Position numbers and translations under genes: made by a program
Part shown: positions 33,788 through 42,420 of the stretch, in pieces
Position numbering within the stretch: the stretch's first letter is position 1
How the letters are laid out: the number at the start of each line of letters is the position of its first letter
The notes under the pieces: generated by a model
Told to the model about the DNA's origin: nothing
Database searches by the model: none
The model's input: the letters and a program-made list of their open reading frames with translations, nothing else
DNA from: a bacterium
GTDB taxonomy: Bacteria; Bacteroidota; Bacteroidia; CAILMK01; JACPUW01
NCBI GenBank assembly: GCA_016124515.1
Contig: WGNN01000033.1
Coordinates: 1-45,295 of the forward strand
Reading direction: 5' to 3'
DNA: 45,295 nt

Positions 33788-34972
33788 ATGCAACAGATTC
33801 CCTCGCAAAAGGCCATGTTTCTCAACCACCTGGCGCAAACCAACCACCTGCCGCTCATGCTCGAAATTGCTGAGGCACAAGGCTCATGGATTACCGATAC
33901 AAGTGGCAAACGCTACCTTGACCTTATTTCAGGCATCAGCGTAAGTGCACTTGGCCACAACCACCCATCGGTGCAAAAAGCTATTATTGAGCAGGTACAA
34001 AAACACTTGCATGTAATGGTTTACGGCGAGTTTGTGCAAAGTCCGCAAGTGGCTTATGCGCAGTGGCTTACGAGCCAATTGCCGCCCGCATTAAACAACG
34101 TGTATTTTACCAACTCCGGTACGGAAGCTACCGAAGGCGCCTTGAAATTGGCCAAACGCGTGACCGGGCGGCCCAAGCTTATTTCATTTGTAAATGCCTA
34201 CCACGGCAGCACACAGGGGGCTTTGAGTTTGGCAGGAGGGGAGTGGCTCAAAGCGGCTTTCAGACCTTTGTTGCCGCAGGTTTACCAAATTCCGTTCAAT
34301 TCCATAGAAGCACTTGACGCCATTGACGAACAAACCGCTTGTGTGGTAGTAGAACCTGTGCAGGGCGAAGCTGGTACAGTGCCGGCCAACAAGGATTTTC
34401 TGCAAGCTTTGCGCAAAAAAGCTACCGAGAATGGTGCCTTACTCATTTTTGACGAAATACAATGTGCTTTTGGCCGCACCGGAACTTTTTGTGCTTTTGA
34501 AGATTATGCCGTGGTGCCCGATATTTTGCTATTGGGCAAAGCCCTTGGCGGTGGCATGCCGCTGGGTGCGTTCATTGCATCCAAGGAACTGATGTCAACA
34601 CTGATGGAAAATCCGGTATTGGGACATATTACCACTTTTGGCGGCCATCCGGTTTCTTGTGCTGCCGGTTTGGCCATGGCGCAGCAATTGGAAAACGACC
34701 AATTGATAGCTCAGGTGCAAGCAAAGAACACTTACTTCACACAAGCAATAAAAGGTGCCAAAGTGAATGGAAAGGGGCTGTTGCTTTCGGTAGAAACCGC
34801 TGATTTTGAACAGGTAACGCAATTGGTTAAGCACTGCATAGCCCGCGGGGTTATCACCGATTGGTTTTTGTTCAACGACAGAAGTATAAGGGTTTCTCCG
34901 CCATTGAATATAAGCTACAGCGAACTTGATGTGGCTATTGAAGTAATAAACGATGGTTTGGCGGCTATGTAG
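33788..34972 (+). CDS. Class III aminotransferase (acetylornithine aminotransferase-like)
   Basis: A 394-residue PLP enzyme of aminotransferase class III. It has the N-terminal DTSGKRYLDLISGISVSALGHNHP, the phosphate-binding TNSGTEATEGALKLAKRVTGR, the Asp in LLIFDEIQCAFGRTG (pyridine N contact), the Schiff-base Lys in LLLGKALGGGMPLGA and THGG-like TFGGHPVSCAAG. Annotation in the group ranges from acetylornithine to other omega-amino acid aminotransferases, and no arginine genes are nearby. The ATG at 33788 is preferred to 33752 and 33776, which lie in or at the edge of the terminator hairpin. It converges with accD. Confidence 0.9.
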   Translation: MQQIPSQKAMFLNHLAQTNHLPLMLEIAEAQGSWITDTSGKRYLDLISGISVSALGHNHPSVQKAIIEQVQKHLHVMVYGEFVQSPQVAYAQWLTSQLPPALNNVYFTNSGTEATEGALKLAKRVTGRPKLISFVNAYHGSTQGALSLAGGEWLKAAFRPLLPQVYQIPFNSIEALDAIDEQTACVVVEPVQGEAGTVPANKDFLQALRKKATENGALLIFDEIQCAFGRTGTFCAFEDYAVVPDILLLGKALGGGMPLGAFIASKELMSTLMENPVLGHITTFGGHPVSCAAGLAMAQQLENDQLIAQVQAKNTYFTQAIKGAKVNGKGLLLSVETADFEQVTQLVKHCIARGVITDWFLFNDRSIRVSPPLNISYSELDVAIEVINDGLAAM

Positions 34973-34996
34973 GAAAAGGGAAGAAATGGCTGTTTG

Positions 34997-35881
34997 CTAA
35001 GCCACTTCTTCTTTTTTATTGCTCTTCTTCTTGCGACTTACCTTCATGGTAGCCATCAGGTTGGCAAGTGTAGCTTTCAGGTCTTTGCGTTCTGCAATAA
35101 TGTCAACAAGTCCGTGCTCCAGCAAAAACTCTGAGCGCTGAAAACCGTCGGGCAGGTCTTTCTTGATGGTTTCTTTAATAACCCTTGGTCCGGCAAAGCC
35201 AATAAGTGCTTTGGGTTCTGCAATATTTATATCGCCCAGCATGGCAAACGAGGCGGTAACACCACCTGTAGTTGGGTCGGTAAGAATAGAGAAATAGGGA
35301 ATGCGTGCCTCGCTCAACAGGGCAAGTTTGGCCGATGTTTTGGCCATTTGCATCAATGAGAAGGCTGCCTCCATCATGCGTGCGCCACCCGATTTTGAAA
35401 TGATAATCATGGGGTAGCGGTGCTTGAGGGCGTGGTCAATGGCGCGGCTTATTTTTTCGCCTACCACCGAACCCATCGATCCGCCGATAAACTCAAAATC
35501 CATACAGGCTACTACGGCCATGTTGCCATCAATTTTGCCATAAGCCGTGCGGGCAGCATCGTTGAGCTTGGTCTTTTTCTGTGCCGAAACCACGCGCTCA
35601 GGATAGGGCTTGGTGTCAACAAAATGCAGTGGATCAGCGGGTTTCAAATCAGGGTCGAGCTCGGTAAACTCGTTGTTGTCAAACAATATTTCGAAGTATT
35701 GGGTAGAACCTATACGAGCGTGGTGGTTGCATTTGGGGCATACACTCAGGTTTTCCTTCAGCTCTTTGGTGGTTACTTTTTCCTTGCACTCAGGGCATTT
35801 CCACCACAAGCCGTCAGGTATTTCCTTCTTTTCGTTGGTGGTGGTCAAAATACCGCCTTTTACTCTCTTAAACCACTTCAT
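34997..35881 (-). CDS. accD: Acetyl-CoA carboxylase carboxyltransferase subunit beta
   Basis: A 294-residue beta subunit of acetyl-CoA carboxylase, which with AccA moves CO2 from biotin to acetyl-CoA to make malonyl-CoA for fatty acids. The N-terminal zinc ribbon has Cys29, Cys32, Cys48 and Cys51 (CPEC...CPKC). The crotonase-fold domain has [30 protein letters not shown] and [18 protein letters not shown]. The lysine-rich tail ([11 protein letters not shown]) is common. It stands alone and converges with the aminotransferase gene. Confidence 0.97.
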   Translation of the reverse strand: MKWFKRVKGGILTTTNEKKEIPDGLWWKCPECKEKVTTKELKENLSVCPKCNHHARIGSTQYFEILFDNNEFTELDPDLKPADPLHFVDTKPYPERVVSAQKKTKLNDAARTAYGKIDGNMAVVACMDFEFIGGSMGSVVGEKISRAIDHALKHRYPMIIISKSGGARMMEAAFSLMQMAKTSAKLALLSEARIPYFSILTDPTTGGVTASFAMLGDINIAEPKALIGFAGPRVIKETIKKDLPDGFQRSEFLLEHGLVDIIAERKDLKATLANLMATMKVSRKKKSNKKEEVA

Positions 35882-35929
35882 ATCTTTAGTTTTAAGGCTA
35901 ATTTACAATAAAAGTATATAGAAAAAAAT

Positions 35930-35957
35930 AGGTTGCCCAAGCGTAGTTGAGCAACCT
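35930..35957 (-). terminator. Terminator of the aldolase gene
   Basis: Stem aggttgc/gcaacct (35930-35936 with 35951-35957) and a T-rich run on the minus strand, about 20 nt after the aldolase stop codon. Confidence 0.7.
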
Positions 35958-35978
35958 TTTATAGCTTTCAAGGGCTAT

Positions 35979-37043
35979 CTAGGCAATGGTTACTTCATTG
36001 CTCAGATATACGTCTTGTATGGCATTCAATAGTTCAACACCGCCTTGCATGGGTTTTTGGAAAGCTTTTCTTCCCAAAATAAGTCCGGTACCGCCGGCGC
36101 GTTTGTTTACCACGGCAGTCATCACACCTTCGGCCAAGTCGTTTTGCGCCGAGCCGGTAGATGCGCCACCTGAGTTGATAAGACCTGCGCGGCCCATGTA
36201 GCAATTGGCTACTTGGTAGCGACAAAGGTCAATCAGGTTGTCTGACGACAATTCATCGTACATTTTAGGATGGGTTTTGCCAAAACCTACTGCTTTGAAA
36301 CCGCCATTGCAATCGGGCAATTTTTGTTTGATAATATCAGCTTGTATGGTCACGCCCAAGTGGTTGGCTTGTGCGGTAAGGTCGGCAGCGGTGTGGTAGT
36401 CAACGCCGTCTTTTTTAAAGGCATTGTTGCGGGTGTAGCACCACAAAATGGTGGCCATACCCAACTCGTGTGCACGTTCAAATGCTTCGGCTACTTCAAT
36501 AAGTTGGCGGTTGCTTTCAGGTGCACCAAAGTAGATGGTGGCACCCACGGCAGCGGCGCCCATATTCCAGGCATCTTCTATGGTGCCAAACATTATTTGG
36601 TCGTATTTATTGGGATAAGTCATCAATTCGTTGTGGTTTATTTTTACCACAAACGGAATTTTATGAGCATATTTTCTTGATACAGAAGCCAGTACACCAA
36701 AGGTAGAAGCCACACCATTGCAGCCACCTTCAAGTGCCAGTTTCACTATATTTTCGGGATCGAAATACATGGGGTTGGGGCTGAACGAAGCGCCTGCTGT
36801 GTGTTCAATTCCTTGATCTACAGGAAGTATAGACAAATAACCTGTGTTGGCCAATCTTCCGGTTGAATACAACCACTGCAGGTTGCCAAGCACTTTGTTG
36901 CTGCGGTTGGTATCTATAAAAATACGGTCAACAAAGTCGGGGCCGGGCAGGTGCAAATGTTCTTTTGAAATGGTTTCGCACTTGTGGTCCAACAGGTTAT
37001 GAGCCTCATCGCCCAGTAATTCTACTATCTTATCGAAGTTCAT
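35979..37043 (-). CDS. fbaB: Class I fructose-bisphosphate aldolase (FbaB/DhnA type)
   Basis: A 354-residue Schiff-base aldolase of the archaeal-type/E. coli FbaB family, which splits fructose 1,6-bisphosphate into two triose phosphates. It has [85 protein letters not shown] and [14 protein letters not shown] near the phosphate site. Length is normal. It is followed by its own terminator and preceded by a -7 box (TAGCTTTG at 37072-37079). The gene does not belong to the neighbouring TPR operon. Confidence 0.93.
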   Translation of the reverse strand: MNFDKIVELLGDEAHNLLDHKCETISKEHLHLPGPDFVDRIFIDTNRSNKVLGNLQWLYSTGRLANTGYLSILPVDQGIEHTAGASFSPNPMYFDPENIVKLALEGGCNGVASTFGVLASVSRKYAHKIPFVVKINHNELMTYPNKYDQIMFGTIEDAWNMGAAAVGATIYFGAPESNRQLIEVAEAFERAHELGMATILWCYTRNNAFKKDGVDYHTAADLTAQANHLGVTIQADIIKQKLPDCNGGFKAVGFGKTHPKMYDELSSDNLIDLCRYQVANCYMGRAGLINSGGASTGSAQNDLAEGVMTAVVNKRAGGTGLILGRKAFQKPMQGGVELLNAIQDVYLSNEVTIA

Positions 37044-37071
37044 CGGTGAAAGATTTTGTTAAGATTTTGAG

Positions 37072-37079
37072 CAAAGCTA
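37072..37079 (-). promoter_or_regulatory. -7 box of fbaB
   Basis: Minus strand TAGCTTTG, an exact TAnnTTTG match about 28 nt before the ATG. The -33 element is poor (TGG at the expected place). Confidence 0.45.
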
Positions 37080-37119
37080 AAAAGAAGTTGCCACCTGATA
37101 GTGCATTGATACCCGCATT

Positions 37120-38604
37120 TTATTCCTTTTTGTCCAGCCGCTCAAGGGCCAGCTGACTTTTGTACTTGTAGCTGCTTGCAAAGGGGTAGTTTTTGTAGTC
37201 GATGCAACGCTTGTAGTAGCTGATGGCATTTGCGGTATCCTTCAATTTGTTTTCATAAATCTCGGCCATGTTGAAACATGAAACCGGCAGGTAGTATTCA
37301 TCGCTGTTGTAGGGTTGCTGCAATACCAGTTTAAAGGAGGCGATGGCTTCGCTGTAGTGGTTCATGTCTTGGTGCAGCCGCGCCATTTGGTAGTGAAAGC
37401 GCAGGGTATTGAAATCATCTTTCAAAATGGCAAGTTGGTTTTGCTGCAATTGATTCAGGGCGTATTCGTAGTAGCCGCCATCAAAAGCCAGTCGGGCTTC
37501 GAGTATTTTGGGATGTGTTTTTTTAAGAATTTGCGCTTCGGTAATGGCCACCTTATCGCGTTCGCGGTTCCCTGGGGCGGGGTCTTCAATAAGCTTGAGC
37601 CATTTATCGGCATTTTTGGTATCGCCTTTCAGGTAGTACCACCAGGCTATGCGCAGGTAGGTGTCGTTTTTGAGTCCCTTACCGGGATTTTGTTTGATGA
37701 AATAGCCGAAATACTTGAGGCAATCTATTTTTAAGGAATACAGGCAGGCGTTGGCCATATCGTAGTTGATGTACGAAAAAGGGCTTTCGGCACCGGCAAA
37801 GTGCGATAGTACTTCCATGGCTTCACCGGTTTTTTTGCTGTCGAGTGCCATTTTTCCCCTTATAAAACACGATATGGGGTTGCTTGCATAGTCGTTGGTT
37901 TGCGACTTTACTATCTGATAGGCTTCTTCGTAGCGGTCGGTGAGTTTGTGCATCAGCACGGCGCGGTATATTTCTACCTCGCGCCTGAAAAAGCCATAAG
38001 TCGTGTCGGTTTTCAGCGCGTTTTGCAATTGATCCAGCTCTTCGAGTGCCAGGTACTGGTCGGTTTTATAACCAAAAAACTCTACTATGTCCTTGTATTT
38101 GTCGGGCACATTGCTCAGCAGGGCTTGCAGGGTGTATAGTGGTTTTTTGCTCAGTTGAAACTCAGGGTATTCGCGCAGGTTTTTTTCTACCAACACGTAG
38201 GCGCGCCGCAGGTCAAACATGCCGCCAAAATAGTTTCCCTGCCGCAGGGCAATCATGCCGTGTTGTATGTTGAGCTCCGCCAGCGCGTATTTTTTAAAAG
38301 CCGATTCTTCCGTTTTTTCTATGACATCAATAAGCACGCTGTGGCTATCGAGCAGGGCTTTGTCAAGGCTTTCGTCTTCGGCAAACACCACTTGCATAAA
38401 GGTGTTGAAACCCTGAAAAAAAGAAACCGCGCAAGGACTGTTGTCAGTTGCCTGCGCGGTTTTCAATATTTTTCTGCTTTTGTTAAAGCTTCCTTTAAAG
38501 GTGTAGTTGTAGGCTTTTTTGCAGGTGGGTGGTATGGCCTTTACCTGCGCCTGATAAACCATGAGGAACAGAACTATTGCAGCAACTGCCCGCATGGAAA
38601 GCAA
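37120..38604 (-). CDS. Secreted tetratricopeptide-repeat protein
   Basis: A 494-residue protein with a signal peptide (MRAVAAIVLFLMVYQAQVKA) and tandem helical hairpins of TPR type throughout: EAQILKKTHPKILEARLAF, YEYALNQLQQNQLAILKDD, LRFHYQMARLHQDMNHYSEAI, and FNMAEIYENKLKDTANAISYY near the end. Such proteins scaffold complexes at the envelope. No specific function is recognised. It starts 1 bp after the zinc-ribbon gene in the nif3 operon. The initiator may be the ATG at 38604 or the one three codons later. Confidence 0.85.
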   Translation of the reverse strand: MLSMRAVAAIVLFLMVYQAQVKAIPPTCKKAYNYTFKGSFNKSRKILKTAQATDNSPCAVSFFQGFNTFMQVVFAEDESLDKALLDSHSVLIDVIEKTEESAFKKYALAELNIQHGMIALRQGNYFGGMFDLRRAYVLVEKNLREYPEFQLSKKPLYTLQALLSNVPDKYKDIVEFFGYKTDQYLALEELDQLQNALKTDTTYGFFRREVEIYRAVLMHKLTDRYEEAYQIVKSQTNDYASNPISCFIRGKMALDSKKTGEAMEVLSHFAGAESPFSYINYDMANACLYSLKIDCLKYFGYFIKQNPGKGLKNDTYLRIAWWYYLKGDTKNADKWLKLIEDPAPGNRERDKVAITEAQILKKTHPKILEARLAFDGGYYEYALNQLQQNQLAILKDDFNTLRFHYQMARLHQDMNHYSEAIASFKLVLQQPYNSDEYYLPVSCFNMAEIYENKLKDTANAISYYKRCIDYKNYPFASSYKYKSQLALERLDKKE

Positions 38605-38605
38605 A

Positions 38606-39370
38606 TTAGGCGTTAACCTCCTGATTTACTTCGTTCTTCACATTTTCGGCCAGGTCGGCGTCAACCAAAATCCTGCCGCAGTGTTCGCATACAATGATTT
38701 TCTTGCGGTTTCCGATGTCGAGTTGTCGCTGCGGTGGAATCAAGCTGTAGCAGCCGCCGCACGATTCTCTTTCAATGGGCACCACGGCCAAACCGTTTTT
38801 GTATGAGGTGCGTATTTTTTCGTAGGCTTTTGCCAGGCGGTTTTCAATGTGTTCCAATACCGAGTTGCGAAGCTCTACCAGGTTTTGCTCTTCTTTTTGG
38901 GTTTCGCCGGTTATGCTGTTCAGCTCTTTGCGTTTGGCTTCAAGGTCTTTTTTCCTTTCTTCGGCCAGGGCTTTTGACGATTCTATTTGCTCTTTTTTGA
39001 CTTCAATAGCGGCACGAAATTCCACTATTTTCTTGTCGCAGGCCATTTTTTCAAGGTTTTGAAGCTCAATCTCCTTGGTAAGGGCCAGGTATTCGCGGTT
39101 GTTTTTTACATCGCCAAGCTGTGCATCGTATTTTTTGATCAAAGAATCAGAGTCTTTTATGGCTTGTTTCTTTGCATCAATATCCGCATTCAGGGCGCTT
39201 ATTTCGTCGGTAAGTTTTACAACTCTCGTGTTCAACCCTTCTATCTCATCTTCAAGGTCCGAAACTTCCATAGGCAATTCACCACGTACGGCGTGAATCT
39301 TATCGATTTTTGAATCGATAGCCTGCACTTTATAAAGCTGCTTAAGTTTTACTTCAACGCTGTTTTCCAT
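38606..39370 (-). CDS. Coiled-coil protein with C4 zinc ribbon (COG1579)
   Basis: A 254-residue cytoplasmic protein. Residues about 30-190 form a long coiled coil rich in Lys and Glu. The C-terminal zinc ribbon has Cys204-x2-Cys207 (CGGC) and Cys228-x2-Cys231 (CEHC), with SLIPPQRQLDIGNRKKI between. This is the COG1579 family, often described as nucleic acid binding, with no firm function. It sits 3 bp after nif3, a pairing seen widely in bacteria, which supports the identification. Confidence 0.92.
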   Translation of the reverse strand: MENSVEVKLKQLYKVQAIDSKIDKIHAVRGELPMEVSDLEDEIEGLNTRVVKLTDEISALNADIDAKKQAIKDSDSLIKKYDAQLGDVKNNREYLALTKEIELQNLEKMACDKKIVEFRAAIEVKKEQIESSKALAEERKKDLEAKRKELNSITGETQKEEQNLVELRNSVLEHIENRLAKAYEKIRTSYKNGLAVVPIERESCGGCYSLIPPQRQLDIGNRKKIIVCEHCGRILVDADLAENVKNEVNQEVNA

Positions 39371-39373
39371 CTA

Positions 39374-40468
39374 CTACAGGTAATTAACAGGATTTGTGTT
39401 TACTTCCGTTTTAAGGAGCGCAAAAGTAGCAAATTTTTCCCTTAACCAATCATGTATTAAATCTATGGTAAATCGTTCACTTTCATAATGACCAATATCC
39501 ATAATGGCGAGCTTGTTTTCTGCATCGAAAAATTCGTGGTATTTGAAATCGGCACTCACAAAAACATCGGCCTTGCGGGCAATGGCAGTTGGAAGCAAAA
39601 ACGAACCTGAGCCACCACACAGCGCCACTTTTTTAACTTTTTTTGGCGGAAAGGCGGTGCTCTTCAGCACTTGCAATTCCATATTGGTTTTCAAGTGTTG
39701 CACAAAATCGTGGTAGCTGAGGGCGGTAGGCAATTCGCCAATGAGTCCGGCCCCGTATTGCGGATGTTCGTTTTGCAATTGAAATTCATCATAAGCGACT
39801 TCTTCATAAGGATGGGCATTGAGCAGGGCCTCAATTACTTTTCTCCTTTTGGCGGTATGCAACACCACTTCAAGGCGGTATTCGGGCTCGTGGTGCTGCT
39901 TGCCGGTGGTGCCCACAAAGGGCAAGGCTTGTTCATTTGCCCTGAAAGTACCCAATCCTTCGGCGCTGAAACTGCATTGGTCGTAGTTGCCAATATGTCC
40001 GGCGCCCGCATCAAAAAGGGCTTTTGAAACGGATTGAAGGTAATCTTTAGGCACAAAAGTCACCAACTTGAGCAGTTGTTCTTTCATGGGCAAAAGTGCC
40101 TTCAGGTTTTGCAATCCTATTTTGTCGGCTATTTTTTGGTTTACGCCCCAAGGCACATTGTCAAGGTTGGTATGTATGGCGTACAGCGCAATTTGGTGGC
40201 GGATGGCTTTCATTACCACGCGTTCTACATAGTTTTTGCCGGTAAAGGTTTTGATGCCGCGGAATACAATCGGGTGGTGCGAAATAATGAGTTGCGCTCC
40301 TTTGGCTATGGCTTCGTCAACCACCGCCTCGGTGCAGTCAAGCGATATAAGGGCTTTCTCAACTTCGGTCTCGGGCTCGCCTACCAACAAGCCTGAGTTG
40401 TCGTAACTCTCTTGCAGGCAAGGCGGCGCCTTTGTTTCCAAAAAGTCAATAATCTCTTTGAGTTTCAT
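39374..40468 (-). CDS. Nif3-like dinuclear metal center protein (GTP cyclohydrolase I type 2 homolog)
   Basis: A 364-residue member of the NIF3/YqfO family, which forms hexameric toroids with a two-metal site. N-terminal half: YDNSGLLVGEP, LISLDCTEAVV, IISHHPIVFRG (His64 and His65) and IHTNLDNVPWGVN. A PII/CutA-like insert (about 130-235) covers LVTFVPKDYLQSVSKALFDAG and ends near HPYEEVAYDEF, and this is the long YqfO form. C-terminal half: VALCGGSGSFL, DVFVSADFKYHEFF and IMDIGHYESE. The biochemical role is unsettled. The ATG at 40468 is chosen over 40555, and a -7-like box (AACCTTTG) ends 4 nt before it. Confidence 0.92.
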   Translation of the reverse strand: MKLKEIIDFLETKAPPCLQESYDNSGLLVGEPETEVEKALISLDCTEAVVDEAIAKGAQLIISHHPIVFRGIKTFTGKNYVERVVMKAIRHQIALYAIHTNLDNVPWGVNQKIADKIGLQNLKALLPMKEQLLKLVTFVPKDYLQSVSKALFDAGAGHIGNYDQCSFSAEGLGTFRANEQALPFVGTTGKQHHEPEYRLEVVLHTAKRRKVIEALLNAHPYEEVAYDEFQLQNEHPQYGAGLIGELPTALSYHDFVQHLKTNMELQVLKSTAFPPKKVKKVALCGGSGSFLLPTAIARKADVFVSADFKYHEFFDAENKLAIMDIGHYESERFTIDLIHDWLREKFATFALLKTEVNTNPVNYL

Positions 40469-40480
40469 AGAACAAAGGTT

Positions 40481-40859
40481 ACAAAATGCGGGAACAAGGC
40501 ATGGTGAATTTGCTGTGTAATTCTCCAATTTTATAGTGGCCGGCACAAGCCGCAAAATTTCTTTTTATACCATTAAATTACAATAAACGCTAATGGATAC
40601 ACCCGCATTGGAAACAAATGGGTGCTTTTAATGGTGGACGATATCCAAATGGAGCAAGACAAAATGAAAAGATGGGGAAGCATACTTTTTAGAAAAAAAC
40701 TAATATTGAAAAATCAACGAATAATTAGTGTCTTCCTGAAAAAGCGAATAGTCCGAATCAATTGTTGTCAAATCTCTTGCAATGGATTGCAATTTGGCGG
40801 TTTTGAATTGCCTTTTTCTGGCAGGCACCTCTTTTAATTACACCATAAATTAGTACCTC
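40481..40859. other. Divergent intergenic region without a convincing gene
   Basis: A 71-codon frame (40622-40837, plus) is present but has unusual composition and no signal or family pattern. The region is AT-rich in its middle part, and should hold the promoters for nif3 (minus) and the T9SS protein (plus). Confidence 0.4.
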
Positions 40860-42332
40860 ATGAAAATGAAACTTCAGGCGATGGCCATCTTCCTTCTTTC
40901 AAGCCATTTGATGTATGCGCAAACTGCCACCTATAGTTTAAAAGACGATTGGGTGTCGGCGCGAATTGCCAACTCGGGATCTTTGTTTTGGGACCAAATT
41001 GGCTCGGCTTATTACCACGTTCCTGCAAGTAGCAGCAGTTCACCCATTTTTATGGCCACCCTTTGGATGGGCGGATTGAACGACAAGGACCAGGAAATTT
41101 TGTGGGCGCAAACCTACCGTCAGAGTCACCAATACGAGGTGGTTGCCGGGCCCGCGGGCAACAGCCTACCCGACAAAGCCTACGACAGGGTGTGGGTGCT
41201 TAGCAGCCAAATGATTGCCGATCACATCCGCGATCCAAAAAATCCGGTGGATGATATTGCCACTTGGCCGGCTCATGGCGATACTACGCTGGGGCAGGCT
41301 TTTTATCTGGCACCTTTTGTTGATGTGGACAATAATGGCCTTTACGAACCTACAAAGGGCGATTATCCTAAAATTCAGGGCGATTATGCAGCCTACTTCA
41401 TCATGTCGGAAGCAAGTACCAAAGCCTACAGCAATACACCCGCAGGTGGTTTCGAAGTGCATTGCATGGCCTTCATTTACAGCGGCAATGAAGCTACCGA
41501 AGCCATCAGGTCAACGGTTTTTGTAAACTACCGCATCTACAACCGAAGCCAAAACGACTACCACGACTTTTACCTGGCACAGCTCAATGATTTTGATATT
41601 GGAAATGGAATGGATGATTTGGCCGGCTGCGATGAAAAAAAGGGAATAAGCTACGGCTACAATGGCGATGACTTTGACGATGGCAACTTTGGCTATGGCA
41701 ATCAACTACCCGCTTTTGGTTGTTTGCTGTTGAACAAAGAACTGTCGGGACACAAACTGCTCAGCAACGATATGGTTGCCAATCCTTCGGCACAATCTAT
41801 CTACAGCTATTTGAGCAACAAGAGTTTTGAAGTAAACGGCGATCCCACTACAAACACAGGCGCGGTGGATGCGGTACCGGGCGAAAGAAAAACACTCTCA
41901 AGCGTGGACATTGGCACTTTTAAAGCCGGAACAGGAATTTGTTTCAATATGGCCTATGTTTTTGCCCAAAGCAGCGATACAGGCATTCCAACCGCATCGG
42001 TTAAGCTCTTGCTTGACAGCGTGGCCAACCTAAAAGCATTTTACAGCAAACGACAAGGAAGCTGTTTTGATGGCTACAGTGCGGTGGAGCCCCTGCAGAA
42101 GCAGGCAAAGACCCAAATAAGCACGCTTGGCAAATCGCTGGTGTTTACCAACTGCGAAAACGCCGGCAAATACACAGTTTACAGCCTTACAGGTCAGGTT
42201 TGCGCCACAGGAAGCGTATTGGCAGGCAACAAGGTGCAGGTAAATACCACCTTGCCCCGTGGCGTGTATGTGGTTGAATACCAGGCGCCGGAGAAAGCTG
42301 TGTTTGTAAGGAAACAGGTGTTTGTGAGGTAG
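40860..42332 (+). CDS. Large secreted protein with T9SS sorting domain
   Basis: A 490-residue protein with a signal peptide (MAIFLLSSHLMYA, mature QTATYSL). The central part has repeated Asp/Gly-rich strands such as FVDVDNNGLYEPTKGDYP (a Ca-binding or dockerin-like loop), YRIYNRSQNDYHDFYLAQLNDFDIGNG and YGYNGDDFDDGNFGYGN. This layout is common in Bacteroidota surface proteins that begin LFWDQIGSAYYHVP; their function is unknown. The last about 70 residues form a T9SS sorting domain (KYTVYSLTGQ, LPRGVYVVEY, ending VRKQVFVR). It should be exported across the outer membrane and attached to the cell surface. Confidence 0.88.
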   Translation: MKMKLQAMAIFLLSSHLMYAQTATYSLKDDWVSARIANSGSLFWDQIGSAYYHVPASSSSSPIFMATLWMGGLNDKDQEILWAQTYRQSHQYEVVAGPAGNSLPDKAYDRVWVLSSQMIADHIRDPKNPVDDIATWPAHGDTTLGQAFYLAPFVDVDNNGLYEPTKGDYPKIQGDYAAYFIMSEASTKAYSNTPAGGFEVHCMAFIYSGNEATEAIRSTVFVNYRIYNRSQNDYHDFYLAQLNDFDIGNGMDDLAGCDEKKGISYGYNGDDFDDGNFGYGNQLPAFGCLLLNKELSGHKLLSNDMVANPSAQSIYSYLSNKSFEVNGDPTTNTGAVDAVPGERKTLSSVDIGTFKAGTGICFNMAYVFAQSSDTGIPTASVKLLLDSVANLKAFYSKRQGSCFDGYSAVEPLQKQAKTQISTLGKSLVFTNCENAGKYTVYSLTGQVCATGSVLAGNKVQVNTTLPRGVYVVEYQAPEKAVFVRKQVFVR

Positions 42333-42420
42333 GGTAGTGGCTAGCCAAACCAACCAGCCTCTCCAAACCCCAAGTCAAATTTTGAGCCCTTGGCAACGCT
42401 AAAAAAGGAATATTTGTGCC

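Noticed and set aside
17952..35881. Treating the carboxylase subunit at 17952 and accD as parts of one enzyme
   Set aside because: AccD has a zinc ribbon and acts with AccA on acetyl-CoA, while the 512-residue protein contains both carboxyltransferase halves and acts on other acyl-CoAs. They are distinct enzymes.
40622..40837. A 71-codon frame in the nif3/T9SS intergenic region
   Set aside because: Lys/Ile/Arg-rich sequence in AT-rich DNA, with no promoter box, signal peptide or family match. Kept only as part of the intergenic note.
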